From assembly GCA_022797535.1 (NCBI GenBank), contig JAAWKU010000041.1, positions 1 through 35,933 on the forward strand: a DNA stretch of 35,933 bases. Reading direction: 5' to 3'. Below, piece by piece: positions 8,395 through 17,282 of the stretch (within the stretch, counting starts at the first letter, position 1; every line of letters starts with the position of its first letter). Under the pieces are notes generated by a model. The model searched no databases, was not told the DNA's origin, and saw only the letters and a program-made list of their open reading frames with translations. This DNA is from Lachnospiraceae bacterium (lineage in GTDB: Bacteria > Bacillota > Clostridia > Lachnospirales > Lachnospiraceae). The position numbers and the translations under genes are program-made.

Positions 8395-9819
8395 CTAATC
8401 GAAATTAACCTGCGTCCCCCTGATATAGACATTGCCGCTGTCCATGATGATCTGTCCGCCGTCCAGGCTCTGCGCTATAAATTTTTCCTGCACATGAATA
8501 GTAACCGACTCTTCCGCATAGAGCGTCATGCTTGTCTCCGCCTCTGCCTGCACCATGGTCTGCGCCTGCACCGTAACTTTTCCGTCCGAATCAATCACCA
8601 CCGAGGATGCCTGTTTTCCACAGGAAAGTTTTATATGATCCGGCGCCAATGCCAGTTCCTGCCCGGCTTTTGTCCTCAGATACCGGCTGTCGGGGTTGCC
8701 CATTCGGTCCTCTTCGCCTGTCTGCCCAGGTTCATAATTGCTGACAGCGCTAAGGGCCACAGCCTCTTTTTCCTGCTTGGAAGGAAAGTATATCCGCACA
8801 TCATCTCCCTCTTCCGGCATACAGTACCATCCGCTGCCATCCGGAGAAGCGGAAAGCGTCGAAAAAGGAAACCAATACACTGCCCTGTCCTCATGGCCTT
8901 TGTCAATGGCAAGCGACGCCTGTATTTTTGTACCCGATACGCCAACCACCTTTCCCGTCAGGGCCACGCCAATCAGATGCATCGGATAGGAAGCGGCCAG
9001 TTTCAGTCCCCGGGCGCTTTGCAGACCATATATTCCCAATAGTTCCTGATTGTTGAAAACATACCGGCAGGAGTACGCCACCAGTTTTTTCCCCTTTATG
9101 ACCACCGGCTCGAACATACCCAGCATCTGCTCTGAGGCGATTTGATAGCGGGTAAAATCCACGGCGTTGACTTCCCTTCCGTTTGCCTTCAGAAAGTAAT
9201 AGGAGTCCATATCCTTGTCTATTCCCAGCACCTGATAGGATAATCCTGCATCGGCAGACTCCGGTATGCCGGCATACAGCTTCATCCCTTCCTGCCGGCT
9301 CTCAGGCGTAAGCGTAAGACCCGCCGCGGAAAGCACCCTTTTCAAAAATGCCCAGTCTGTTTCCTCATATTGGACATACAGATTTTCTATTGCCTGATCC
9401 GCTCCCACGCACATTACGCCGCACTGTTTTTCCCCGGAACCTTCCTTTTCGTAATCGGCCGCCACTTCCTTCACCAGCGCCTGATACGTCATCTTTGTAT
9501 CCTGGAAGGAACGGGAGCATTTTGTTCGATCCATAAGCCAGCTCCTGCTTTTTCCTATGATTTGAACCGTTTTCATTTGTCCCTGTTCCCATAACTGCAG
9601 ATCCGTCACAATACCGGAAAACAGGATTCTCTTTTCACTGCCATCCCTCAAATACACGGTTACTGCCTGACAATCCGGTAATTCATAGAGCAGTTCGTCC
9701 CCCTCCGCATAGGCCAGAAGCATGAGCGTGCTGTGTTCCCCAATTCGGGATTCTATTTCACAATCCAGAATTTCCTTGATGGGAATCCCTGTTACACTGA
9801 TATCATGTAAGCTGTACAT
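8395..9819 (-). CDS. VgrG-like spike protein (intact copy)
   Basis: 474 residues, ATG 9819 with GGAGG 7 bases upstream. The N-terminal 250 residues follow the gp27-like pattern of VgrG, including SWLMDRTKCSRSFQ near 113 and NLYVQYEETDWAFLKRVLS near 170. The OB-fold follows (YWFPFSTLSASPDGSGWYCM, then GDDVRIYFPSKQEKEAV). The C-terminal 100 residues are regular hydrophobic/polar beta repeats (SDGKVTVQAQTMVQAEAETS and similar), as in the trimeric beta-helix needle. No extra effector domain follows, so this is a structural spike. It lies 12 bases after the broken vgrG copy and 114 bases before the pentapeptide gene; that gap shows nothing notable. Confidence 0.88.
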   Translation of the reverse strand: MYSLHDISVTGIPIKEILDCEIESRIGEHSTLMLLAYAEGDELLYELPDCQAVTVYLRDGSEKRILFSGIVTDLQLWEQGQMKTVQIIGKSRSWLMDRTKCSRSFQDTKMTYQALVKEVAADYEKEGSGEKQCGVMCVGADQAIENLYVQYEETDWAFLKRVLSAAGLTLTPESRQEGMKLYAGIPESADAGLSYQVLGIDKDMDSYYFLKANGREVNAVDFTRYQIASEQMLGMFEPVVIKGKKLVAYSCRYVFNNQELLGIYGLQSARGLKLAASYPMHLIGVALTGKVVGVSGTKIQASLAIDKGHEDRAVYWFPFSTLSASPDGSGWYCMPEEGDDVRIYFPSKQEKEAVALSAVSNYEPGQTGEEDRMGNPDSRYLRTKAGQELALAPDHIKLSCGKQASSVVIDSDGKVTVQAQTMVQAEAETSMTLYAEESVTIHVQEKFIAQSLDGGQIIMDSGNVYIRGTQVNFD

Positions 9820-9831
9820 TGCGCACCTCCG

Positions 9832-11111
9832 TTAATTGTTCTCAATGACAGACGCGTGAAATTCCACCGTATCGCTGGTCATGCGCATACTGCCTCCCGC
9901 GTCGCTGATAATCTGGATCTGTGTTCCGGCCGTCACCTCCATTACGCCTTCCGTGGCAAAGCACACGGCTTCCGCCCCGCTGATTACAATATCTTCATCC
10001 GTCCGGATTTCAGCCTTCCCGTCATTTGTCAAGGTAACGGTTCCCTTATCTTCGCCCACCGCAAGCTGAATTCCTCCCGGAACAAACCGAACAGTCTTGC
10101 CGTCCGGCGCCGTGATGTCCTTCGCGTCAGGATTTTCCATGGCGCTGCCCTGCGCCGGTGAGGACTCTCCCAGAATATTGGCTATGGCATATCCTTCGCT
10201 TTCCTCATCCGTAGGGAAAAAGATCCGCACCCGGTCCTCTTTCTTCGGCATGCAATACCATCCGCTCCCGTCCGGAGAAGCCGCAACTGTGGAAAACGGA
10301 TAATAATACTGTTTTTTGTATTCTTTCAAAGCATCCGTTTCCAGCTTCACCTGTATCCTGTTTCGCTTTATGCCTGTCACCGTTCCATTTATGGATACGC
10401 CGCTGAGAAGCGGATTCCTATACGAGGGAACCGTAAGGCCCTCCTGGTAATAAAGGCTGTAGGAATTGACAAGAACCCCCTGCCGGATACTTCTTTCTAT
10501 TTTGCCAATATAGAGGTCCTGCGCGTGGAACCGCACCTTTTCTCCCAGAGGGAAAATCTCGTACGCCTCCACCTCATGGCATATTTGTCCCTTTAAAGTC
10601 TTTTCTGTATCTACCGGAGCGGCATTGCGTATCACCCTGTAGGGAAGACGGTCCCAATCCGCATCCTCCTGCGTATCCATAAGTCCTGCCCGCAGAAGGA
10701 TACCGGGCTTTGCGCTGTCAATATAAGCAGCAGCGCCATATCTGGACAAAATGCGATTCAAAAACGCCCAGTCTGTCTCCTGGTACTGAACCATAATCTG
10801 CCCCAAAAGTCCATCTGGCAGCTTGCCGTCACAGCCTCCAGACATACGATGCACTGTTTTCCGCTGGTTTTGATATTCATACTGAGGAGGAGGCCGGAGA
10901 ACAGAGGCTTCAGCGTCTTATCCCCCAGGACATACATTGCCACGCCTGTGTTTTCCTCGTACAGAAGGTAATCCTTTGCCTCCTCTTCTGCCGCTGCCGT
11001 TACAGACATTCTTCCATGACATCCCTGCTCTTCTCTGATCACAAGCTGATATACCGGCATGGATGTATCCCCCATCACCAATACCAGCTGCCCATATGTA
11101 ATCGCATCCAT
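9832..11111 (-). pseudogene. VgrG-like spike gene disrupted by internal deletion and frameshift
   Basis: Two overlapping reading frames make up one VgrG-like gene. The first (11111-10758) starts at ATG 11111 with GGGAGA upstream and carries the N-terminal part up to EAVTASCQMD. The second (10854-9832) resumes in another frame at LLGQIMVQYQETDWAFLNRI and then runs through an OB-fold (AASPDGSGWYCMPKKEDRVR) and beta-helix needle to the end. Against the intact neighbour, about 45 residues between the MD and VQYEETDW positions are missing at the junction (around 10800-10815), and the frame changes there. This is a real deletion of roughly 130-140 bases rather than a one-base sequencing slip. The downstream frame has no good ribosome binding site of its own. 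The protein is probably not made as a working spike. Confidence 0.72.
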
Positions 11112-11114
11112 AGA

Positions 11115-11753
11115 TCAATCTCCCTTCCGGCTGTTCATCTCCTGTATGACATAAACCATGGCTTCCAAAAGAAGTCCCATGCCCCTGCGTTCTTCCTCCG
11201 GGCAATTCAAAACCCCCGCATAAAGCCGTTCCTCCTTATGAAAGCGAAACATCACATTATACAGCCTTCCCTCCGAAGTAGGCATTGAGGAGCAGAAGTA
11301 TTCCATATCTCCCATGCTTTTCCTGCGTTCCGGCTTCATGATCCAGTGCATTTCCCTGAATCTCTCTTTTGTCTCATTGATCCACTGATCCATGGACTGC
11401 ATTACCTTTTTGCAGGGCGTATATGACAGAGAGAGCGTGACTTTTCGTTTATTGCTGGCAAAAAGCACGGCTCCCGGCTCGTCGTTTTCCACCTCATAAA
11501 AATTTTTCAGATAGGGAATAAGCAATTTCCCCTCCAGCAATGCCCTTGGCTCAAATTCCAAAGGCAGCGTATATAGATACAGGCTCCCCCTTCGCACCCC
11601 TTCGATCAATTCCTCCAGCGTATAGCTGATCCGCTCCTTGGGATCATACTGCTTCCGCAGGCGTTCTCTTTCCTCTTCTTCCTGCCGCTCCCAATATTCC
11701 TTTATAAAACGCGCTATGGATAGATCCATTTCCTGTTTCACTATTTGTTCCAT
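11115..11753 (-). CDS. unknown protein, possibly an effector/spike chaperone
   Basis: 212 residues. ATG 11753 is chosen because GGAGG lies 8 bases before it; the GTG two codons upstream is only 2 bases from that site. The N-terminus is strongly charged (RQEEEERERLRKQYDPKER). From residue 45 on, beta-strand and helix segments alternate: LYTLPLEFEPRALLEGKLLI, then VTLSLSYTPCKK, then EYFCSSMPTSEGRLYNVMFR and MGLLLEAMVYVIQEMN. This outline resembles the DUF1795/Eag fold of chaperones that shield membrane helices of T6SS Rhs effectors. The nearby Rhs fusion does have such helices. The family match is by eye only and weak; treat the function as unknown. It ends 4 bases before the broken vgrG. Confidence 0.7.
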   Translation of the reverse strand: MEQIVKQEMDLSIARFIKEYWERQEEEERERLRKQYDPKERISYTLEELIEGVRRGSLYLYTLPLEFEPRALLEGKLLIPYLKNFYEVENDEPGAVLFASNKRKVTLSLSYTPCKKVMQSMDQWINETKERFREMHWIMKPERRKSMGDMEYFCSSMPTSEGRLYNVMFRFHKEERLYAGVLNCPEEERRGMGLLLEAMVYVIQEMNSRKGD

Positions 11754-11780
11754 GCCCACCGCCTCCGTTTCACCTGATTT

Positions 11781-12554
11781 TTACAGCATAAGCAATGTTC
11801 CCTCTTTTTTCCGGGACCGTTCCGGTTCTTCTCCTCTTCCCGCCGCCTCCCGCAGAATCCTTTTAAACCCGCCGTATACCTGGACGTTGGTATATTCCTG
11901 CTCCTGTCCCAGCCGGGTATTCAGATAGGCGCGCACCGCCTCATAGGGCATGGCCTCCCGAAGCTGCAGACAATGGAGGCAGAAAGCGCTGTCCCAGGGA
12001 TCGGTCACGCGCCGCTTCAATAATTCCTTTGCAAAGCAGCTGCATATCTGCGGCCAGATACTCGGATGTTCCGGCGCCGCATAGGGGACATGGATACGGT
12101 TTACCGTATCAAATTCCGTCTCATAGTCGTAAAAGTCCACATACTCTGACCGAAGCCTTGCCCCCGACTGCAGCTTGAAACGTCCCAGTTCCAGCTGCTG
12201 CTCCCCATCCGGCGGCTCCTCCTCCACCAGAATCCGGGAGAAATATTCTTCCCCGCCGTTTCCCACGGCCTTGTCCCAGAAATGCACCTTCAGGTATACC
12301 TGCCTTCCCTCCGCCTTACAGGGAACGGGACAGGGCTTGTCCAGAAAATAGGGCACCCCTTTATAACACAGAATCCCGGGATATATGGTCAGCCCCGTCT
12401 CGCTCCCCCTGATATCGCATCCCGCCAGAATCCCATCGCTGTACCTTTGATACTGCAGGTAAAACAGGCTTCTGGGGAAATCACGAAGGTTCTCCAGCAT
12501 TTCTTTTTTCAGGAGCCTTTTCGCCTCAAAAATCGGATAAATATTCTGAAACAT
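11781..12554 (-). CDS. unknown protein, candidate baseplate component
   Basis: 257 residues, ATG 12554 with a GGGGGT stretch as a weak ribosome binding site. No recognised family. The N-terminus (MFQNIYPIFEAKRLLKKEML) leads into a beta-rich region, SGILAGCDI-type segments then LTIYPGILCYKGVPYFLDKP, which recalls N-terminal shell domains of T6SS TssK and phage baseplate connectors. The C-terminal third is helical (WPQICSCFAKELLKRRVTDP, LQLREAMPYEAVRAYLNTRL) and ends in a charged tail, RKKEGTLLML. It stands with two other unknown genes between Hsp70 and the vgrG genes, where a T6SS cluster would hold baseplate genes. The TssK comparison is inference. Confidence 0.75.
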   Translation of the reverse strand: MFQNIYPIFEAKRLLKKEMLENLRDFPRSLFYLQYQRYSDGILAGCDIRGSETGLTIYPGILCYKGVPYFLDKPCPVPCKAEGRQVYLKVHFWDKAVGNGGEEYFSRILVEEEPPDGEQQLELGRFKLQSGARLRSEYVDFYDYETEFDTVNRIHVPYAAPEHPSIWPQICSCFAKELLKRRVTDPWDSAFCLHCLQLREAMPYEAVRAYLNTRLGQEQEYTNVQVYGGFKRILREAAGRGEEPERSRKKEGTLLML

Positions 12555-12597
12555 CTTCTACCCCCTGCAGCGCCGCGGATTTTCCAGCGCCCTGTTC

Positions 12598-12624
12598 CCA
12601 TATTGTTTCCATATTGTTTCCATA
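12598..12624. repeat. short tandem repeat between two candidate baseplate genes
   Basis: The 11-base unit ccatattgttt occurs twice in perfect tandem followed by a partial third copy, inside the 83-base gap between the 236- and 257-residue genes. It may simply be a slippage product. Confidence 0.7.
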
Positions 12625-12637
12625 CCCCTTCCGGCCT

Positions 12638-13348
12638 TCAGCAAATGGCGATCTCACCCACCTGCATGGTCTCCTCCACTCCGATGATGCCAAAATGGTA
12701 TTCATAATAAAGCTCCACATGATACCGGATGTCCAGAAATGTATCAATCAGAAAGCCAATCCTCTGCTCCAGCTTCCTGTCCTTCTTTAATCCCGTATAG
12801 ATCAGCACCTGATCCGGGCATTCGTTGTTGTGATAGACGATGCTGTCCGCCACCAGGCCGTGCACCATATCCAGAAAAACCGGCAGCGCGCTTCCTGCCC
12901 GGAAGATACTCAGCCACCCGCCCAGCAGCAATTCCCGCTCTTTTTTGTCCAGATCCAGAAACACGCTCCGGGCCGCCTCTCCAAAGCCTCCCTCCAGAAT
13001 CTCTTTTGCCAGAAGCCTTTTATGGTAATCCTCCCTCGTCATGCCCCTCCGGATATCATTTTGGGCCAGCATATGCAGGCTCAAATTTGTCAGGCTTTCC
13101 CGCAGATCCGGGAAGTCTGCGGGATCCGGGGGAAACATCCCCTGAAAAATGTCATAAAAGCGGTAATAGGTGTTTACCCCTATGCTCACGTCCCCCCGCT
13201 GCCCGTCAGTCTCCAGCCAGGTCTGGTTGAGACAGGGCAGCGACAGTTCCATATAGCCGCTCCCAAGCGGCGTATGGACAAAGCGGAGTTTTTCTTCCGG
13301 GATCTGCTCTTCCTGCGCCGCCAGCAGCGCTTCCCACAGATATCTCAT
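12638..13348 (-). CDS. unknown protein, candidate baseplate component
   Basis: 236 residues, ATG 13348 preceded by GGAGGG at good spacing. No family recognised. It starts MRYLWEALLAAQEEQIPEEK, has no signal peptide or membrane span, and is mixed alpha/beta. Notable stretches are GVNTYYRFYDIFQGMFPPD, RRGMTREDYHKRLLAKEIL and LLGGWLSIFRAGSALPVFLD; it ends RYHVELYYEYHFGIIGVEET with a short MQVGEIAIC tail. Length and position are compatible with a small baseplate wedge protein, in the role TssG or TssE has in classical T6SS, but no motif of those families is visible. It sits 47 bases downstream of the 438-residue gene and is probably cotranscribed. Confidence 0.75.
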   Translation of the reverse strand: MRYLWEALLAAQEEQIPEEKLRFVHTPLGSGYMELSLPCLNQTWLETDGQRGDVSIGVNTYYRFYDIFQGMFPPDPADFPDLRESLTNLSLHMLAQNDIRRGMTREDYHKRLLAKEILEGGFGEAARSVFLDLDKKERELLLGGWLSIFRAGSALPVFLDMVHGLVADSIVYHNNECPDQVLIYTGLKKDRKLEQRIGFLIDTFLDIRYHVELYYEYHFGIIGVEETMQVGEIAIC

Positions 13349-13395
13349 TAGGTTCCCTCCAAATCAATGCAGCAGCAATGCCCTGGGTATCCCCC

Positions 13396-14712
13396 TCATA
13401 CCAACACCCCTCCGCAGTCATACTCCGGATAGATCCTCTGCACCTCCGACACCAGAAAGCTCAAGACATCCCTTTGAAGCCATTCCAGCCTCTGTCCCCG
13501 CCGGAAGTACAACACCAGCTTTTTCTGCGCCGCCCTGTCCCGGATTTCATCCTGTACAAAGGGATTCATGGAATAGGTCTCCCGCTGTCCGGGAAAGCAG
13601 TCCTCGATTCGGCAGTCCTGATAGCCGATGTACTCCTCCAGCCCGTACCCTCTTATGTAATGCTGCAGTTCCGTCTTGGTCCGTATATGCTGATTCCATT
13701 TCCGCTGGTATTTTTCCGCGAAGCTGTCGGCGCGGCCGTTTCCCATAATCGGATAGGTATAGCGGTCAATCTTCTGCTCTTCGGAGGAGCGGATCTGATA
13801 GACGCTCCATTTCCTTGCCTCCCCCATCCCGCATACGATCCGCAGCTTGTCACCGCTCTGGCTGATGCTGTGGATGTTCCTGTCATCCTCCACCAGATAC
13901 GCATGATTCATGCCATGCTGGCGCAGGGAGATATTATGCTCAAAGTTTCTGTGATCTTCACAGGGCGTGGGAAAACCTACGCTTTCCAGTTCCAGTTTCC
14001 GGATGTTCCACACGGGAATCACATCCTTCTGGATGAGTTTGCTGTACTCGCCGAACTGTATCACCACCCGCTTTATTTTCTCCCGGCCTGTGAGCCCCTC
14101 CGGAAGCCCTGTCACCGTCATGTCCGCCATTTTATACAGATAGGAAGCGTTCACGGTCTCCCAGGGGATTCCGTTTCGAGTAAACAGAAGGTACAGATAC
14201 CCGATCTTCTCCAGATACCTTCGGTTTTCCCGCAGGCGGACTTCCACCTTCCATTCCCCCTCCGGTTCCTCCGTCTCGATCACGCCCTCAAACACAGGCT
14301 GGGCTCCCAGGAGCCTCTGCATCTCCAGAAAGTCACAGCGAAGCATGACTTTCATCAACGGGAAAGCCCCTTCCTCCGTCACGGCCCGCAATATTTCTTT
14401 CATGTCATAGAGGTTTCCCGTCAGATCCTCTTCCTCCATGGGAAACAGCAGATGGTGGGACGCGTCGAAAAATTCTCTTTCGATGATGCCTGTCTTAATC
14501 CGGTAACGGTTCTTATCGTAATCCAGCTCTTCCCTGACCCGGCGCTCCAATTCCCCATACATGTTCAGATTGGTCTCATACAGAGATAGAAATACCCCTT
14601 CCATCAATTCCTTGAAAACCACCCGCTCCTCCAGGCCGGCAATCGACTGTATTTCTTTCTGGATCATCTCCTTCATGGTTTCCATGCCGCTTTCCTGCTG
14701 CCATCGCCCCAT
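13396..14712 (-). CDS. unknown protein, candidate large baseplate component
   Basis: 438 residues from ATG 14712 (AGGTGA upstream); ATG 14685 with AGGA is an alternative start. No family recognised. There is no signal peptide or membrane span. The N-terminal 60 residues are helical (MIQKEIQSIAGLEERVVFKE, then NLNMYGELERRVREELDYDK). The remainder is mixed and rich in aromatic and charged residues, with NISLRQHGMNHAYLVEDDRN and YPIMGNGRADSFAEKYQRKW. The C-terminal part (KKLVLYFRRGQRLEWLQRDV, LSFLVSEVQRIYPEYD) is probably a folded domain. It starts 10 bases after the Hsp70-like gene, so it is in the same operon. A structural baseplate role is inferred from context only. Confidence 0.78.
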   Translation of the reverse strand: MGRWQQESGMETMKEMIQKEIQSIAGLEERVVFKELMEGVFLSLYETNLNMYGELERRVREELDYDKNRYRIKTGIIEREFFDASHHLLFPMEEEDLTGNLYDMKEILRAVTEEGAFPLMKVMLRCDFLEMQRLLGAQPVFEGVIETEEPEGEWKVEVRLRENRRYLEKIGYLYLLFTRNGIPWETVNASYLYKMADMTVTGLPEGLTGREKIKRVVIQFGEYSKLIQKDVIPVWNIRKLELESVGFPTPCEDHRNFEHNISLRQHGMNHAYLVEDDRNIHSISQSGDKLRIVCGMGEARKWSVYQIRSSEEQKIDRYTYPIMGNGRADSFAEKYQRKWNQHIRTKTELQHYIRGYGLEEYIGYQDCRIEDCFPGQRETYSMNPFVQDEIRDRAAQKKLVLYFRRGQRLEWLQRDVLSFLVSEVQRIYPEYDCGGVLV

Positions 14713-14722
14713 GACGCGTCAC

Positions 14723-17218
14723 CTACTTTCTTCCGTCAAAGAAATTCAATTCCCAAGTGTCATCTTCAAAGTCAAAGAAGGTTTCTTCCCCTTTATACAA
14801 AATCTCCCCGTCCCGGAGAACCGGCAGTACCACAAATCCCCATCGTTCCCTGGATACCCAGACGAAGAATTTCATCTCCCCTTCCACGATGATATCCGTT
14901 TCCTCCTGGATCACGGTTCCCGCATAGGTCTCATCAATCTCCTTCTGGGTGGTTTTCTCAAACCGGGAAGTATCATAGGCAAAATAGTAGGTTCTGAGCC
15001 GTTTCCCCTGTTCGTCATGCAGATACAGATCCAGCTGATTCCCCACATGGAAACGGGATATATACCCGATATGGTTCTCTTCATCCAGGCTCTTAATCAG
15101 GATTTTCTCTCTGTTTTCGTGGGTATACGCCATGATCTCATAGGGCAGGCTGCCCACCCGGTACTGTTCATTGACCTTCATATAGCCCAGCCGGCAGTTC
15201 ATGAAATAGGCCAGGGCGCCTTCCAGGCAGCACATCTTCAGTTCCGTTCCGGCCTCGTCCCGCCGGATCCCCTGAATCCGTTTCCCAGGCACATACTGTT
15301 TCAGCGCCTCCACAAACAGCCTGGACTTACAGGACTGCCCTGTGAGTTTAATCATCTCATATTCCGCCAGCAGCCCCTTCTCAAACTTGGAATCCAGAAA
15401 GCGCTCCATCAGTCCATAGATCTCCGGCCTTAAAAGTTCCTCGATCTCATGGAGATACAGGCAGACCTCCACAGGCCGGGACAGGGTATCAAATGGCGGG
15501 GCTGCGCCCCCATGAGCGTCCCCTTCACACAGAGACAGCTTCCATTTATCGAGAAAAATGTCGGCCTCCCGCTGGGTGGATATCTTCAGTTCATAGCAGA
15601 ATCCAGCCTGGAAAAACCTTTTTTTGATCTGCTCCGCCAGTTCAAACAGATAAAAATAGTTGTTTTTTACATAAAAGTACTGTTCTCTGTTTCTCCCCTC
15701 ATACTCTTTAAACTGAGTAGGCAGCCATTTTTCCGTCTGCAGATAACGCCTGTCCAACTCCTCGTAGGCCGTTTTCCCCTCCTGGGCGCTGCCTATGGAC
15801 AGGGGGCTTTTGGCCTGCAGTACCAGCTCCTCCGCCAGGCGCAGTTTCAGCAGCTGCAGAATCCGATAAGTCAGATTGTTGCCCCCCAGATTGGTGTCGC
15901 CGTTTTCATACCTGGTCTCCAGGTCAATCACATATGACACCCTGTTGTTCTCAATGCGGAACCGCCCCGAAGTCAGATCCGTGGTCCCCCCGCCGCAGTC
16001 TATGACCAGCGCATGATACCACCGGCGTTCCTCGTATTCCCTGACTCGGATCAAGCTGTGAATGCTGTGGAATAAAACGGCCATCCCCTCATCCAGTTCA
16101 CAGTTGACCGTGTATTCCGGCAGCAGCTCCTTAAACAGCCTGCGGAATTTTTCTTTCTGCCGGATGGGCGCCAAAAGCTGGATATTGGTAAAGCTGCACT
16201 TAAACTGCTGGCGCGCCATCTCCAGAAGGCGATCCAGATAGGCCCTGAGCATCTCTTTTCTGGGAAACTGATATTTATACCCGCTTTTCAATATGACACT
16301 CTCCACCCGGTCCGCATCACTGACCCAGCGCTTGATATCATAAAATATGGCAGTGTCCTCATCCCGGTAACTCTGCCGGTGCATCTCCCGGGCTTCGTAG
16401 CCGAACAGGAATTCCGTCTCTCCCCCTGCCTTCTCCCGCACGCCGATGACGCTGGGAATAATGCTTTTCCCCCCGGCCGTGGCAATCCGCACGCTGCCGT
16501 CGGGCAGACAGATGCCCATAGTGGTATTGGAACTCCCAAAGTCAATCACCAGGGGCATATCCGCCTGGGGAATCTGTTTCTCCACAATATCCAGAAGAGG
16601 GATGCGTACAGCTTCCGCATAGCCGGGCACGGAAACATGGTTGTCATAATAGCAGTCATACAGAAATTCGGAGACTGCTCCGCCCGGAAAATACAGGATG
16701 GAGTACTGATGCTTTTCCAGCGGAGACACGGGCATTTCTTTCCCCTTAAAGAGGTATGCCGCCTCCCCGGCCCGCTCAATGTAGAAGCAGGTATAGATCC
16801 GGAAGGCTTCATCCACCAACAGCAGGTTTCCGCAGCACAGCGCTTCTTCCGACTTTACCTGATAACCGTCCAGCTCATTCATCTCTGTATCCCGGAAAAT
16901 GGTGATGGTTCCCGGGATGTCTATCTCCGGTTTATCTAAAAACCGCATCTTCTGATGATCCAGAAATGCCTGCAGACGCTCCTGTCCGCCTTCGCGGAAT
17001 TCCCTGATATGCCGGTATTCTTTCTGCCCCCTGAAACGCATGATCAGGCGGATCAATCCATCCTTATCTTCATTTTTGGCAGAAGAGACCACCAGACGCT
17101 CTTTCCTGCAGATTTCCCGCAGGTGAAAAGTCGTCATTTTTTCCAGTTCGCTCTGTCTGTAGGTCTGTTTTACCTCCTCTTCCCCGCCGGGATTAAGGGT
17201 ATAAGTATATTGGCTCAT
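14723..17218 (-). CDS. Hsp70-like ATPase with N-terminal SAP-like domain
   Basis: 831 residues. ATG 17218 (MSQYTYTLN) is chosen: GGGAG lies 8 bases before it, while ATG 17233 has no ribosome binding site. Residues about 22-60 (LEKMTTFHLREICRKERL, then KDGLIRLIMRFR) resemble a SAP-type helix-extended-helix motif. The Hsp70/actin ATPase fold follows: phosphate-1 loop VIDFGSSNTTMGI near 223, phosphate-2 loop VIDCGGGTTDLTSG near 405, adenosine motif KLTGQSCKSRLFVEAL near 622. The last 150 residues are beta-rich and do not look like the standard DnaK substrate domain. At 831 residues it is longer than DnaK (about 640). A J-domain gene lies in the same operon. In the absence of ClpV, a role in assembling or recycling the sheath is an attractive but untested inference. 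Confidence 0.88.
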   Translation of the reverse strand: MSQYTYTLNPGGEEEVKQTYRQSELEKMTTFHLREICRKERLVVSSAKNEDKDGLIRLIMRFRGQKEYRHIREFREGGQERLQAFLDHQKMRFLDKPEIDIPGTITIFRDTEMNELDGYQVKSEEALCCGNLLLVDEAFRIYTCFYIERAGEAAYLFKGKEMPVSPLEKHQYSILYFPGGAVSEFLYDCYYDNHVSVPGYAEAVRIPLLDIVEKQIPQADMPLVIDFGSSNTTMGICLPDGSVRIATAGGKSIIPSVIGVREKAGGETEFLFGYEAREMHRQSYRDEDTAIFYDIKRWVSDADRVESVILKSGYKYQFPRKEMLRAYLDRLLEMARQQFKCSFTNIQLLAPIRQKEKFRRLFKELLPEYTVNCELDEGMAVLFHSIHSLIRVREYEERRWYHALVIDCGGGTTDLTSGRFRIENNRVSYVIDLETRYENGDTNLGGNNLTYRILQLLKLRLAEELVLQAKSPLSIGSAQEGKTAYEELDRRYLQTEKWLPTQFKEYEGRNREQYFYVKNNYFYLFELAEQIKKRFFQAGFCYELKISTQREADIFLDKWKLSLCEGDAHGGAAPPFDTLSRPVEVCLYLHEIEELLRPEIYGLMERFLDSKFEKGLLAEYEMIKLTGQSCKSRLFVEALKQYVPGKRIQGIRRDEAGTELKMCCLEGALAYFMNCRLGYMKVNEQYRVGSLPYEIMAYTHENREKILIKSLDEENHIGYISRFHVGNQLDLYLHDEQGKRLRTYYFAYDTSRFEKTTQKEIDETYAGTVIQEETDIIVEGEMKFFVWVSRERWGFVVLPVLRDGEILYKGEETFFDFEDDTWELNFFDGRK

Positions 17219-17282
17219 GCCTCCTGCTCCCATCTGTGTGTGCCGCGGTTCATCCCCCCTGCCGCTCTCCCGGGTTTCCTGA

